From Shewanella hafniensis (GTDB lineage Bacteria > Pseudomonadota > Gammaproteobacteria > Enterobacterales > Shewanellaceae), in assembly GCF_019655335.1 (NCBI RefSeq), contig NZ_BPFD01000031.1, positions 1 through 48,231 of the forward strand: 48,231 bases of DNA. The letters are read 5' to 3'. Shown here piece by piece: positions 8,966-17,422 of the stretch. Each line of letters begins with the position of its first letter. The first letter of the stretch is position 1. The notes beneath the pieces were generated by a model. That model had not been told where the DNA came from. It saw only the letters and a list, made by a program, of their open reading frames with translations, and ran no database searches. Both the position numbers and the translations under genes were made by a program.

Positions 8966-10255
8966 TCAACCATAGACAAACTTAGCTACAAACAATGCGG
9001 TTAATACTAAAATGCCCACATTAAGATCGCTAAAGCGACCTGTGAGTAATTTGATTGCTGCATATGAGATGATCCCAAAGGCAATGCCCGTCGCGATAGA
9101 AAACGTTAGCGGCATTAATATACACACAACCACCACAGGCGCGGCTTCAGTCAAATCTTCCCATTCGACATGCACCAGTCCCGACATCATCAAAATCGCT
9201 ACATAAAACAGTGTGCCCGCAGTTGCATAAGCCGGGATCATCCCCGCCAATGGCGATAAAAATAACGCAGCAATGAAGAGTAATCCCACCACAACGGCCG
9301 TCAAACCAGTCCGACCACCTGCGCTCACACCCGCGGTGCTTTCGATATAACTTGTCGTGGTGGAAGTGCCAAAAGCCGCCCCTGCAATCGTTGCTAAACT
9401 GTCAGCGGTTAAGGCACGATTCAGACGTGGTAAACGGCCTTTATCATCGAGAAAACCACCGCGCTGTGCAACCGCCACTAAGGTGCCAGAGGTATCGAAG
9501 AGATCGACAAATAAGAAGGCAAACACCACAGATAACATCGTTACTTCAAAGACTTGGGATAAATCCATCTTCAAAAATGTCGGCATAATCGACGGCGGCA
9601 TAGATACAATACCCTGATACTGCACATCGCCAAACATTAATCCCAGCGCTGTGATAATCAAGATACTTAGGATGACCGCCGACTTCATTCCACGTTGCAC
9701 CATAGCAATGATCAGGAAAAAACCTAACACAGCCATAACCGCCGGAAATGCAGTGATATCGCCTAAGGTCACTAAGGTTGCAGGACTTGCCACCACGATA
9801 CCGGCGCTCTTAAGGCCAATCAGCGCAAGGAACAAACCAATACCTGCAGCAATACCGATACGTAACGACATGGGAATACTATTTACAATCCATTCTCGAA
9901 TACGCACTAAGGACAAGATTAAAAAGCAAATTCCCGACAGGAATACCGCGCCTAACGCAGTCTCCCAGCTGTAACCCATTTCACCCACGACTGTGTAGGT
10001 AAAAAAGGCATTAAGTCCCATACCTGGAGCAAGCGCAATTGGATAATTCGCCATCAGCCCCATAACCAAACAGCCGACAGCCGCCGCCAAACAGGTCGCT
10101 ACAAATACAGCTCCATGGTCCATGCCCGCATCGGCTAACATCATTGGGTTCACAAAAATGATGTAGGCCATCGTCATAAATGTTGTCAAACCTGCGACCG
10201 CTTCCTGCTTGAGGCTCGTTTGATTTTGTTTCAGTTTGAACAGTTTTTCTAACAT
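8966..10255 (-). CDS. NCS2/AzgA-type purine permease
   Basis: Inner-membrane proton symporter of the AzgA subgroup of nucleobase transporters (COG2252; E. coli PurP and GhxP are relatives). These take up adenine, guanine or hypoxanthine; which one is not readable here. It has 429 residues and about 13 hydrophobic segments. The N-terminus carries the family pattern QEAVAGLTTFMTMAYIIFVNP, with a PMMLADAGMD continuation and GMGLNAFFTYTVV. In the second half are DLFDTSGTLVAVAQ and the GTSTTTSYIESTAGVSAGGRTGLTA motif. AAGGAAC precedes the ATG and lies inside a small inverted repeat (GGAAC-CTT-GTTCC) that could mask the RBS. Monocistronic. I found no purine riboswitch or PurR operator upstream. Confidence 0.92.
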   Translation of the reverse strand: MLEKLFKLKQNQTSLKQEAVAGLTTFMTMAYIIFVNPMMLADAGMDHGAVFVATCLAAAVGCLVMGLMANYPIALAPGMGLNAFFTYTVVGEMGYSWETALGAVFLSGICFLILSLVRIREWIVNSIPMSLRIGIAAGIGLFLALIGLKSAGIVVASPATLVTLGDITAFPAVMAVLGFFLIIAMVQRGMKSAVILSILIITALGLMFGDVQYQGIVSMPPSIMPTFLKMDLSQVFEVTMLSVVFAFLFVDLFDTSGTLVAVAQRGGFLDDKGRLPRLNRALTADSLATIAGAAFGTSTTTSYIESTAGVSAGGRTGLTAVVVGLLFIAALFLSPLAGMIPAYATAGTLFYVAILMMSGLVHVEWEDLTEAAPVVVVCILMPLTFSIATGIAFGIISYAAIKLLTGRFSDLNVGILVLTALFVAKFVYG

Positions 10256-10635
10256 GGAACAAGGTTCCTTTTTATTTTAAGTATGTAGGGTAGGTAGATG
10301 TAAACACTATGTAACGTGATGACATTTGCAGCCGATTATAGGGAGTTTAGGCTGGTCAGGCCAGAAAATTGGCAAGGGATAAACACAAGTAACCATAAAT
10401 CATTCGGTAAACGGCCGAGTGATTGGTTCTGAACGCAAATGATGGAAACCTCGCCATGGTTGTGCGGTTCAATAAAATGATAAATATGCGGAGTCAGTTA
10501 GCGCTTAGCAACTTGGTTAAGCTTGTATTTATTAGCATTGGTAATGCTATCACCTGAGCAAACTACTTCATCGGATAGTATTTACATAGCGCATGAAAGG
10601 AGCGCTTGGAATTTGTTAGGATCACCCAGTGCATA
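10256..10635. other. Gene-free spacer upstream of the permease
   Basis: About 380 bp with no ORF that has a usable RBS. The only structure I see is an inverted repeat TAGCATT-GGT-AATGCTA at 10533-10549. The permease promoter should lie in the first 150 bp, but no clear -35/-10 pair was found. Confidence 0.5.
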
Positions 10636-10846
10636 TCAATAATCCCAGAGTGGCGCAGGCTCAACATACACTTCAACCTCTTCTCCAGTAATCTCAACGC
10701 CACATTTATCAAAGAAGCAATCCCTTACCTCTGAGGAGGCGATTAAGCGTGAGGGCTGGTAATAGGTGCTTTACCACTTCTGACACAAACAGTTTATGCT
10801 CATTGCTATCAGGCAAAACAGTTAAAGGCTTAAGCGAAAAAAAGGC
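10636..10846 (-). pseudogene. Decayed gene fragment, frameshifted, unrecognised
   Basis: On the minus strand two adjacent stop-free stretches in different frames read like one interrupted protein. From about 10846 to 10745 one frame gives VLPDSNEHKLFVSEVVKHLL and continues PALTLN. After a one-base shift near 10741-10756 another frame gives RLIASSEVRDCFFDKCGVEI, TGEEVEVYVEPAPLWDY and a TGA at 10636-10638. There is no start codon with an RBS, and the 5' side runs into a terminator. About 66 codons are left. The family is not recognised. The coding interpretation rests on composition and reading-frame continuity only. Confidence 0.4.
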
Positions 10847-10873
10847 AAAAAAAAGCCTGCTCAATGAGCAGGC
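10847..10873 (-). terminator. Terminator of the small-ORF transcript
   Basis: GCCTGCTC (10855-10862) pairs with GAGCAGGC (10866-10873) around AAT. On the minus strand the hairpin is followed by eight T (10847-10854). It closes the unit that contains the 32-codon ORF at 11037-11135. Confidence 0.85.
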
Positions 10874-11036
10874 AAAGACATATTTCAAGCGTCCCTTTCG
10901 GGGAAGTACATTACCGCGCTAGCGGGAAAAACCTGGCATACCCATGCAAAAACACCGATATGCTACTTGAGTCTAAACACGCCAAAAAAGGCGATACAAA
11001 GGTTGATGGATGATGGAAACTAAACTTTAAGGAGGG
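10874..11036 (-). ncRNA. Hairpin-rich 3' tail of the small-ORF transcript
   Basis: Four short hairpins lie between the small ORF and the terminator: CGCC/GGCG at 10980-10993, GCAT/ATGC at 10936-10947, CCGC/GCGG at 10914-10925 and TCCC/GGGA at 10892-10904. No ORF with an RBS occurs here. It may be a functional 3' UTR or part of a dual-function RNA. The individual stems are only 4 bp, so the structure is tentative. Confidence 0.4.
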
Positions 11037-11135
11037 TTAGGCCTTAAAGCTCATGGCGAATAAACCGCCACGCAAAACATCAGTGTTAAACCAAGTGTTC
11101 TGCCAATAAAAATGGTTGTTGCCTGTATAAGACAT
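11037..11135 (-). CDS. 32-residue small protein, unknown function
   Basis: The ORF starts at ATG 11135-11133 with AGGAG eight bases upstream (11144-11148) and stops at TAA 11037-11039. The product begins MSYTGNNHFYWQNTWFNTDV and ends LRGGLFAMSFKA. It is rich in aromatic and Asn residues (two W, four F, two Y, four N), has no signal peptide, no cysteine and no clear transmembrane helix. It has its own sigma-70-like promoter and terminator, so it is a dedicated unit and not a fragment. It is not a typical attenuator leader: there is no run of one regulated codon and no structural gene follows within the unit. I do not recognise it. It could be a small structural or regulatory protein, or the coding part of a dual-function RNA. 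Confidence 0.6.
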   Translation of the reverse strand: MSYTGNNHFYWQNTWFNTDVLRGGLFAMSFKA

Positions 11136-11304
11136 AGTCAATACTCCTAAATTAGTTGTGATTAAGTACTCTAGTGAAGCTTGGCTCGGTTCCTTGGAAC
11201 TAGAGATTCTCATATCCGTTGAGACGACTTGTCACTCAGGTCCTTGGAGAAAAATATCCATCCTAGATAGACTAGAGAGGAAAGGCATTAGTGCCTAATA
11301 CACG
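11136..11304 (-). promoter_or_regulatory. Structured 5' leader of the 32-residue gene
   Basis: About 170 nt separate the predicted transcription start from the ORF. The leader contains GGCA/TGCC near its 5' end and two related segments: CTCCAAGGACCTGAG (minus strand, 11235-11249) and GTTCCAAGGAACCGAG (11185-11200). Between them lies a possible stem TGAG...CTCA. Five GGA motifs plus the RBS occur in it, so CsrA control or a riboswitch-like element are both possible. It matches no riboswitch I know. Confidence 0.45.
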
Positions 11305-11310
11305 AAAGCA

Positions 11311-11338
11311 ATTATATGGTTTTGTAGTTTTATTACAA
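11311..11338 (-). promoter_or_regulatory. Sigma-70-like promoter of the small-ORF unit
   Basis: On the minus strand TTGTAA (11333-11338), a 16-base spacer and a perfect TATAAT (11311-11316). The surroundings are AT-rich. It predicts a start near 11304 and a transcript of about 450 nt. Confidence 0.65.
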
Positions 11339-11491
11339 CCTTTATTTGTATTTTTTTTTGATTAAGGCTTTTTAATGTAATTAAATTACACAATTATAGT
11401 AGGGTTAATGGCGATCTATTTCACAGAAAAACAGAAATAACCCTGTAAGCATCTAATAAGTAAGATATTACAGAATTATTTCTTTTTGTTA

Positions 11492-13030
11492 CTAACGATT
11501 GATCAGATATTGATACAAGCCCACCAGCGGACTCGCTGTAGGTTTGCCGTAGAGCGGATCACCTTCTGTCGCACTGCCTGCGATATCTAAGTGCATATAA
11601 GCTAAGGGAATTGGGGCTGTTACACCATGGTCAAATAGCCCAGACGCTTTCAGCAAAAACGCCGCAGGATATTGATGCCCGCGCGCAGTGATCGATGACG
11701 GGGCATTATTTGAAGATAACATTTCAGCAGCGCCTGACACATCGCGGATTTTCGCAAAGTCTTCAGGACGCAGTGTAGACACTTCAAAGGGTTCACCCCA
11801 CTGAGTCGCCTGCTGTTGTAAAGTAACAGCGCATTGCTGCGCACTCGCCACAGAGTTTTCCACCGCCGCAGGATAACTGCCATAACAACGCACAACATGA
11901 CCTGTGAGTGTTGCTACCGAAAACATTTCAGGCTTCACTGCCGACACGGCTTTGATACGTAAATGGCTCAGTAAATCCGCCAGCACTAAGCGCCCTTCGG
12001 CGTCCGTATTACCAATCCGCACTCGTACACCCGCGTGGCTAGTGATGATTTCATCGGTCACGAAGGCTTCGCTGCCTATGCTGTTACGTACTAAACCTAA
12101 CTCGGCAATCACGCGAATGCCCTTAGGTTTAAGCATTGACAGGGTTTTAAATAAACCTGCCACGGCAGAAGCGCCGCCTTTATCACGGCTCATGCCCGCC
12201 ATCGCGCCGCCGACTTTTAGATCGGCGCCGCCGGTATCGTAAATCACGCCCTTACCCGCAAACAGGAAAGTGCGAGTCACTTCACCTTCAGGCAGGTACT
12301 CTAGTTTAACCACACGAGGTTGATGACGACCGACGGCAAAAGAAGATCGCGCCACAGCGCTGAGCAGCGGATAATCACGCTCTAAAATATCTCTGTCTTC
12401 CACTACCGCAGTTTTAATCACGCTGCCCGCTAAGGATTGCAGGCAATAATCGGCAAAAGCTTTAGCCGACATGCGCTCAGGTTCAGTACCACATAAATCC
12501 CGTGCTAGTACACGGCCCGCTTCTAAGGCATTGAGCAAATTGCTGTTATGAGTTGATAAGGATAATAACCCTATGGCCTCAAATGCAGGCGTTAAGCCAG
12601 TCGCTTCACGCAGCTCTAAGGTTTGCCACAGCTCTTGACCGCAGGCTAATGCTGCGACTTCAGTGGCAAAACTAAAACGTGAGTCCTTCGATGGCACTAC
12701 ATATAACAGCGGACGATTTGCACCCGCCTCTTTTGCAATGGCAATCGCCGCCCTTGCAGCATTAGCATAGACTCGCACGTCCACATACTCATCGTTCACT
12801 TGGGTGACAGGCGCAATGATCAAGCGGCCTCCCGCCAGACCCGGGGCAAACAGTAATGTCGGGCTCTTACCTACGCGCTTATCCACGTGGGCACCGTGCT
12901 GAGCCAATAAACCTATCTCATCAAAACCGATAGAATCCAGATCGGGCGTCACCACCACAACCGCATCCCAGCCTTCACCATCAAAAATGGCATTTTCTGC
13001 TTTTACATCAACGAAGTTAACTTGAAACAT
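11492..13030 (-). CDS. M17 leucyl aminopeptidase family protein
   Basis: Cytosolic dizinc aminopeptidase releasing N-terminal residues from peptides. The 512-residue protein carries the M17 signature NTDAEGRLVLADL near residue 345 and upstream metal-binding segments around YDTGGADLKVGG and MSRDKGGASAVAGL. The N-terminal domain (about 1-170) is of the macro-type fold region seen in the family but is diverged from PepA. By overall look it is nearer to the NPEPL1-like branch than to E. coli PepA or PepB. Start ATG at 13030 with AAGGAT upstream. It is divergent from pepD across 218 bp, so two peptidase genes share a control region. No clear terminator follows. Confidence 0.85.
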   Translation of the reverse strand: MFQVNFVDVKAENAIFDGEGWDAVVVVTPDLDSIGFDEIGLLAQHGAHVDKRVGKSPTLLFAPGLAGGRLIIAPVTQVNDEYVDVRVYANAARAAIAIAKEAGANRPLLYVVPSKDSRFSFATEVAALACGQELWQTLELREATGLTPAFEAIGLLSLSTHNSNLLNALEAGRVLARDLCGTEPERMSAKAFADYCLQSLAGSVIKTAVVEDRDILERDYPLLSAVARSSFAVGRHQPRVVKLEYLPEGEVTRTFLFAGKGVIYDTGGADLKVGGAMAGMSRDKGGASAVAGLFKTLSMLKPKGIRVIAELGLVRNSIGSEAFVTDEIITSHAGVRVRIGNTDAEGRLVLADLLSHLRIKAVSAVKPEMFSVATLTGHVVRCYGSYPAAVENSVASAQQCAVTLQQQATQWGEPFEVSTLRPEDFAKIRDVSGAAEMLSSNNAPSSITARGHQYPAAFLLKASGLFDHGVTAPIPLAYMHLDIAGSATEGDPLYGKPTASPLVGLYQYLINR

Positions 13031-13249
13031 GACCCATCCTTTTTCATTATTGTGCCTGCATTATTCCCGCTCTATCGCTTAATTACCAATCTAAAAGTGC
13101 TACCGACACTCCCAGAAAAAATCGAATTGGAAACTTTGGCTGCCAGCTCACCAAAAGCCTGTGATGCTGAGATTAATTGGTTGCACAGAATGTGCTAGAA
13201 TGGCCGCAAATTTGCCATATACCCACAAGACCTTATGAGGGACACTCTA

Positions 13250-14710
13250 GTGACAGCGTTAAGTCAGTTATACCCACAGCCATTATGGCAATGGTTTGAA
13301 CAAATCTGCGCGATTCCCCACCCATCTAAGCATGAGCAAGCCTTAAGCCAGCACATTCAAGCGTGGGCAAAAAGCAAACAACTTGCCGTCGTTGAAGATG
13401 CCGTTGGCAACTTGATCATCCGCAAACCGGCTACGCCTGGAATGGAAGATCGTAAAATCGTGGTCATTCAAGCCCATATCGATATGGTGCCGCAGAAGAA
13501 TGCCGACAAAGTACACGACTTCACCCAAGATCCTATCGAAGCCTATGTCGATGGCGATTGGGTTAAAGCCAAAGGCACGACCTTAGGTTCAGATAACGGT
13601 ATCGGCATGGCATCGGCGCTGGCCATTTTGGGCTCAGATGATATCAAGCACGGTCCATTAGAAGTGTTACTGACGATCGATGAAGAAGCCGGCATGACGG
13701 GTGCTTTTGGTTTACAAGCGGGCATGTTAGATGCAGAGATCCTGATCAACACAGACTCTGAGCAAGAGGGTGAAATTTACATGGGCTGCGCCGGTGGCGT
13801 CGATGCTCAAATTACCCTGCCTATGGTGTGGCAAGCGTCTGAACAAAGTTACTCGGCCTTTAGCCTGCATTTATCTGGCTTAAAAGGCGGCCACTCTGGA
13901 GTGAACATTCACTTAGGTCGTGGCAACGCCAACAAGTTATTAGCGCGTTTCCTTTTTGAAAATGCCGATGAGTTAGCGCTAGAGCTGACCCAATTTAGCG
14001 GCGGTTCATTGCGTAATGCGATCCCACGTGAAGCCAACATCAGCTTTATGTTGCCAGAAGAAAACGTCGGCGCATTAAACGAAAAAGTCGCTGAGTTTGA
14101 AGCACTAATTCGCACTGAACTTGCTATTGCCGATCCCGATATGCGTTTAGTATTAAACACTATCCCAACGCCAAAACGTGTGATGAGCGAAAACAGCCAA
14201 AATACCCTGATCGATTTGCTGCATGTGTGCCCGAACGGCGTGATCCGCATGAGTGATGAAGTCGAAGGTGTCACTGAAACCTCGCTCAACGTTGGCGTTA
14301 TCAGCACTGACGATGAACAAGTCACTATCCTGTGCCTTATCCGCTCGCTGATCGATTCTGGCCGTACTCAAGTCGAAGGCATGTTAACTGCGCTGACCAA
14401 CTTAGCCGGAGCCGATATCGATTTAAGCGGTGCTTACCCAGGCTGGAAGCCAGATAACAGCTCACCTGTAATGGCGATAGTGCGCGAAACCTATCAAGAC
14501 ATTTACCACAAAGAGCCAGTGATCATGGTGATCCATGCGGGTCTTGAGTGTGGTCTATTCAAGAAACCTTATCCTGATATGGATATGGTCTCGATTGGCC
14601 CAACCATTCGTTATCCGCACGGACCAGACGAGATGGTGAACATCACCACAGTCGGCCAATATTGGACTTTATTATTAGCCGTACTCGAGCGTATTCCAGT
14701 TAAGGCGTAA
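13250..14710 (+). CDS. pepD: Aminoacyl-histidine dipeptidase (peptidase D)
   Basis: M20-family dizinc peptidase that cleaves Xaa-His and other dipeptides in the cytoplasm. It follows E. coli PepD closely: ALSQLYPQPLWQWFEQICAI at the start, the first metal site in VIQAHIDMVPQKN, the bridging-Asp/catalytic-Glu segments GSDNGIGMA and TIDEEAGMTGA, and a late HAGLECGLFKK metal site. The ATG at 13235 lacks an RBS. GTG at 13250 has AGGGA seven bases upstream and gives 486 residues starting MTALSQL, as in E. coli, so I use it. A strong terminator follows at 14758. Confidence 0.95.
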   Translation: MTALSQLYPQPLWQWFEQICAIPHPSKHEQALSQHIQAWAKSKQLAVVEDAVGNLIIRKPATPGMEDRKIVVIQAHIDMVPQKNADKVHDFTQDPIEAYVDGDWVKAKGTTLGSDNGIGMASALAILGSDDIKHGPLEVLLTIDEEAGMTGAFGLQAGMLDAEILINTDSEQEGEIYMGCAGGVDAQITLPMVWQASEQSYSAFSLHLSGLKGGHSGVNIHLGRGNANKLLARFLFENADELALELTQFSGGSLRNAIPREANISFMLPEENVGALNEKVAEFEALIRTELAIADPDMRLVLNTIPTPKRVMSENSQNTLIDLLHVCPNGVIRMSDEVEGVTETSLNVGVISTDDEQVTILCLIRSLIDSGRTQVEGMLTALTNLAGADIDLSGAYPGWKPDNSSPVMAIVRETYQDIYHKEPVIMVIHAGLECGLFKKPYPDMDMVSIGPTIRYPHGPDEMVNITTVGQYWTLLLAVLERIPVKA

Positions 14711-14757
14711 CGCCCTAGTCTAAAGTTAGCCTAGCTAACTCAATTGGCACTCAATTC

Positions 14758-14797
14758 AAGGCCACATCTGCTCAAGTCAGATGTGGCCTTATTTTTT
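14758..14797 (+). terminator. Terminator of pepD
   Basis: AAGGCCACATCTG pairs with CAGATGTGGCCTT (14758-14790) around a 7-base loop, followed by ATTTTTT. It lies about 48 bp past the pepD stop codon. Confidence 0.9.
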
Positions 14798-14972
14798 ATC
14801 GTGCCTTCAATTGGTGTATAGAAATGCCATTGATAAAATTTTTATGAAAGAACTGAATAGCTTGAATTTTCTACTATAGTTGTTCTGTCTAACCCGAACG
14901 TATTTTTGCTTGTCGCGCTTTTAGAGATAGCCGCTTTCCCCTTCAATACAGTGACCTTAAGGAATAGAGATC

Positions 14973-15527
14973 ATGAAATTTGGTAAAATCTTGTCAGCCG
15001 CCGCACTACTGCTCAGCAGTAACCTCAGTTTCGCCGAAGAAGTCCCCCAAGCCGTTATCGATCTAGCCGATTCACTGATGCCATTAGGTAAAGAAGTGGT
15101 GCTGGTGAATGCCGTTAAAGCGCAAAATGCTCAAGGCAAAAGTTTAGATTCGATCAAAACATTAGATGAAAAATGGATCGCCACCGCTGGGATTGATGAT
15201 TTTATGTCGTCCTTGATGAACAACGAAGCGGCCAAGTTTCTCACCACCTTCGAAGCCAGCCAACCTTACTACCAAGAAATTTTTCTCATGGATAATCAAG
15301 GTGCTAACGTCGCCATGACCAGTAAAACCTCAGATTATTGGCAGGGTGATGAGGATAAATGGCAAAAATCCTTCGCCAATGGCAAAGGCGATAAACACAT
15401 AGGTCCGGTCAAATTTGACGAGAGCTCCCAAGCCTATCTAGTACAAATTTCTATTCCAGTGATGGATGGCGATGCTGCAATTGGTGCTATCACGATTGGG
15501 ATCAACCTCGATCAATTCGGACTCTAA
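14973..15527 (+). CDS. Stand-alone periplasmic PDC/Cache-type sensor protein
   Basis: A 184-residue protein with a clear Sec signal peptide (MKFGKILSAAALLLSSNLSFA, cleavage near residue 22), so it should be periplasmic. The remainder has the pattern of a single PDC/Cache ligand-binding domain: YYQEIFLMDNQGANVAMT, then DYWQGDEDKWQKSFANGKGD, and the closing strand pair VQISIPVMDGDAAIGAITIG. It has no transmembrane anchor and no signalling domain. The next gene, 95 bp downstream on the same strand, is a chemoreceptor. The pair therefore probably acts as ligand-binding protein plus transducer. Ligand unknown. A GGGCCGC/GCGGCCC inverted repeat lies between the two genes. Confidence 0.7.
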   Translation: MKFGKILSAAALLLSSNLSFAEEVPQAVIDLADSLMPLGKEVVLVNAVKAQNAQGKSLDSIKTLDEKWIATAGIDDFMSSLMNNEAAKFLTTFEASQPYYQEIFLMDNQGANVAMTSKTSDYWQGDEDKWQKSFANGKGDKHIGPVKFDESSQAYLVQISIPVMDGDAAIGAITIGINLDQFGL

Positions 15528-15622
15528 TTGCCAGAGAACGCCAGTGATGGGCCGCATCCGCTTTTATTCAGTGGTTATCGCGGCCCTCACCTTTCAGTGC
15601 ATCAATCAAGGAGGGCGTGACT

Positions 15623-17269
15623 ATGGAATGGTATAAAGATCTTTCCGTTAACCAGAAACTGACTTACCCGAGTCTGCTACTCGCTGGCGTTGTCATCTTC
15701 GCCTCTTCAACTGGCATCTTAGGGCTTAAAGCATTAAATAACAGCGCAAATACGCTCGCACTCGAATACTTACCGAGCCAATCTGAACTGCTGCAAGCTG
15801 ACAAAGAGCTTTACCAAGCGCAAGTTGCCGAACGTAGCCTGATGTTCGTTAACGTCGGCACGGACTCCTATAATAGCCTTCTAAAACAGCACACAAATAG
15901 TATATCTCTGGTCAAAGAACACCTTAATCAGTTTGCCGATGTGACCACAAGTCCCCTCGCAAAAGAAAAACTCAATGAATTAAATCGCAGTTTCGAGGTA
16001 TGGCGAACCACTACCTCTGAAATCAGCAATCAGCGCACCCAAAATGGCCGTAACGGTCGCACGACCGCTATTGATCTGAGCTTTGGCCAAGCTGCAACGC
16101 AATTCGAGCAGCTGCATCAAAATATTAATCAGCTAATCGATGACTTAAACAGCAACACGGCAGCAGCTGTCACCCAAGTGGATGATGACGCCTATCGTGG
16201 GCAGCAGATGCAGTTAATTGCTTTAACAATCAGTATCCTGATCTGCATTCTGTTCATCGTTACCTTGCCTAAACTCATCAGTAAGCCGCTCGCAGTTTTG
16301 CTGGCGAAAATCCACGACATTACCGATGGTGATGGTGATTTGACCGAGCGGGTCCAGCTAACCTCTAAGGACGAACTGGGCGACCTTGCCAATGCCTTTA
16401 ATCATTTTCTCGATAACTTACATGGCATTATCTCGCAGTTTAAACAATCTACTTCGGAGCTTAATGTCGCCGCCGAAGGACTAGCCAAAACCAGCGCCAC
16501 GGCAAAACATACCTTGATGGATCAACAGGCAGCCACCCACAGAATCGCCGATGCCAGTGATCATATTGCCGCCTCAGTACAAGAAGTCTCTGTCAGTGCC
16601 AGTCATGCGGCCGATGCAGCCAAACAAGCCGATGTCTTTACCGCCGATGGCCAAGCAAGAGTGAAAAAAACCATCAATGTAATTCGAGAACTCGCAGGAG
16701 ATGTGGGCACGGCAGAAATGCAGATCAATAAACTCGAGCAAGAAGGCCAACATATCGGCCGTGTGCTTGAGGTGATCCAAGCCATTGCCGAACAAACCAA
16801 TCTATTAGCCCTTAACGCCGCAATTGAAGCGGCGCGGGCGGGCGAACAAGGACGCGGCTTTGCCGTGGTGGCCGATGAAGTGCGCTCCCTCGCCTCAAAG
16901 ACTCACCAATCCACCGAAGAAATTAAATTGATGATCGCCAATGTGCAAAATGGCACTCAAAGCGCTGTGGCGGCGATTAATATCGGTAATGAAAAGGCGA
17001 TTTCAAGCGTCGAAGCTGCCAGTAATGCTGGTGAAGCCTTAGCGCATATTGCAGAAATGGTCAGCCAAATTAGTGAGATGAATAATCAAATCGCCCTCGC
17101 AGCCAAAGCGCAAACCACTATGGCCAATGAGAGTCATCAAAATATTCAACACATTGCCGAACAGTCGGAGGACAGTTTACGCACCACAGATGAAATCTAT
17201 GCCGCGAGCGTACAACTCTCATCAATGGCGGGTAATCTCACTGCGCTGGTCAGCCGTTTTAAACTGTAA
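15623..17269 (+). CDS. Methyl-accepting chemotaxis protein, 4-helix-bundle type
   Basis: Inner-membrane chemoreceptor that controls CheA activity. GTG at 15617 lies too close to AAGGAGG (15608-15614); ATG 15623 has eight-base spacing, giving 548 residues. Order: TM1 (about 12-34), a mostly helical periplasmic domain of 4HB type (about 35-190), TM2 (about 193-213), HAMP, then the long cytoplasmic coiled coil. The signalling tip [20 protein letters not shown] continues [15 protein letters not shown]. No C-terminal NWETF-like pentapeptide is present. It probably works with the periplasmic PDC protein just upstream. A weak AT-rich hairpin (17268-17289) follows the stop. Confidence 0.93.
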   Translation: MEWYKDLSVNQKLTYPSLLLAGVVIFASSTGILGLKALNNSANTLALEYLPSQSELLQADKELYQAQVAERSLMFVNVGTDSYNSLLKQHTNSISLVKEHLNQFADVTTSPLAKEKLNELNRSFEVWRTTTSEISNQRTQNGRNGRTTAIDLSFGQAATQFEQLHQNINQLIDDLNSNTAAAVTQVDDDAYRGQQMQLIALTISILICILFIVTLPKLISKPLAVLLAKIHDITDGDGDLTERVQLTSKDELGDLANAFNHFLDNLHGIISQFKQSTSELNVAAEGLAKTSATAKHTLMDQQAATHRIADASDHIAASVQEVSVSASHAADAAKQADVFTADGQARVKKTINVIRELAGDVGTAEMQINKLEQEGQHIGRVLEVIQAIAEQTNLLALNAAIEAARAGEQGRGFAVVADEVRSLASKTHQSTEEIKLMIANVQNGTQSAVAAINIGNEKAISSVEAASNAGEALAHIAEMVSQISEMNNQIALAAKAQTTMANESHQNIQHIAEQSEDSLRTTDEIYAASVQLSSMAGNLTALVSRFKL

Positions 17270-17422
17270 GCTTTTGAGAGTGAAAGCTTTTATGTAAGGT
17301 ACTTTTTGTAAATCAGTGATGTTTGAAAAGTCCCCTCTACCGAATAAGGGAGCATAAACCCGTCGTAGTGATGGTCTGAATTCAGGTGCGCCCTTATATT
17401 TAAACAGCAAAGCTAGCATAGA

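Noticed and set aside
10256..10560. Purine riboswitch or PurR box upstream of the NCS2 permease
   Set aside because: No guanine-riboswitch core and only a half-site-like ACGCAAA; nothing convincing on either strand.
10888..11036. Extension of the 32-residue ORF by read-through into an in-frame open stretch of about 45 codons
   Set aside because: It needs suppression of a TAA codon, and the downstream frame overlaps hairpins and has no start signal.
17268..17291. Terminator after the first chemoreceptor gene
   Set aside because: The stem has only two GC pairs and the T-run is two bases, so it is not listed as a terminator.
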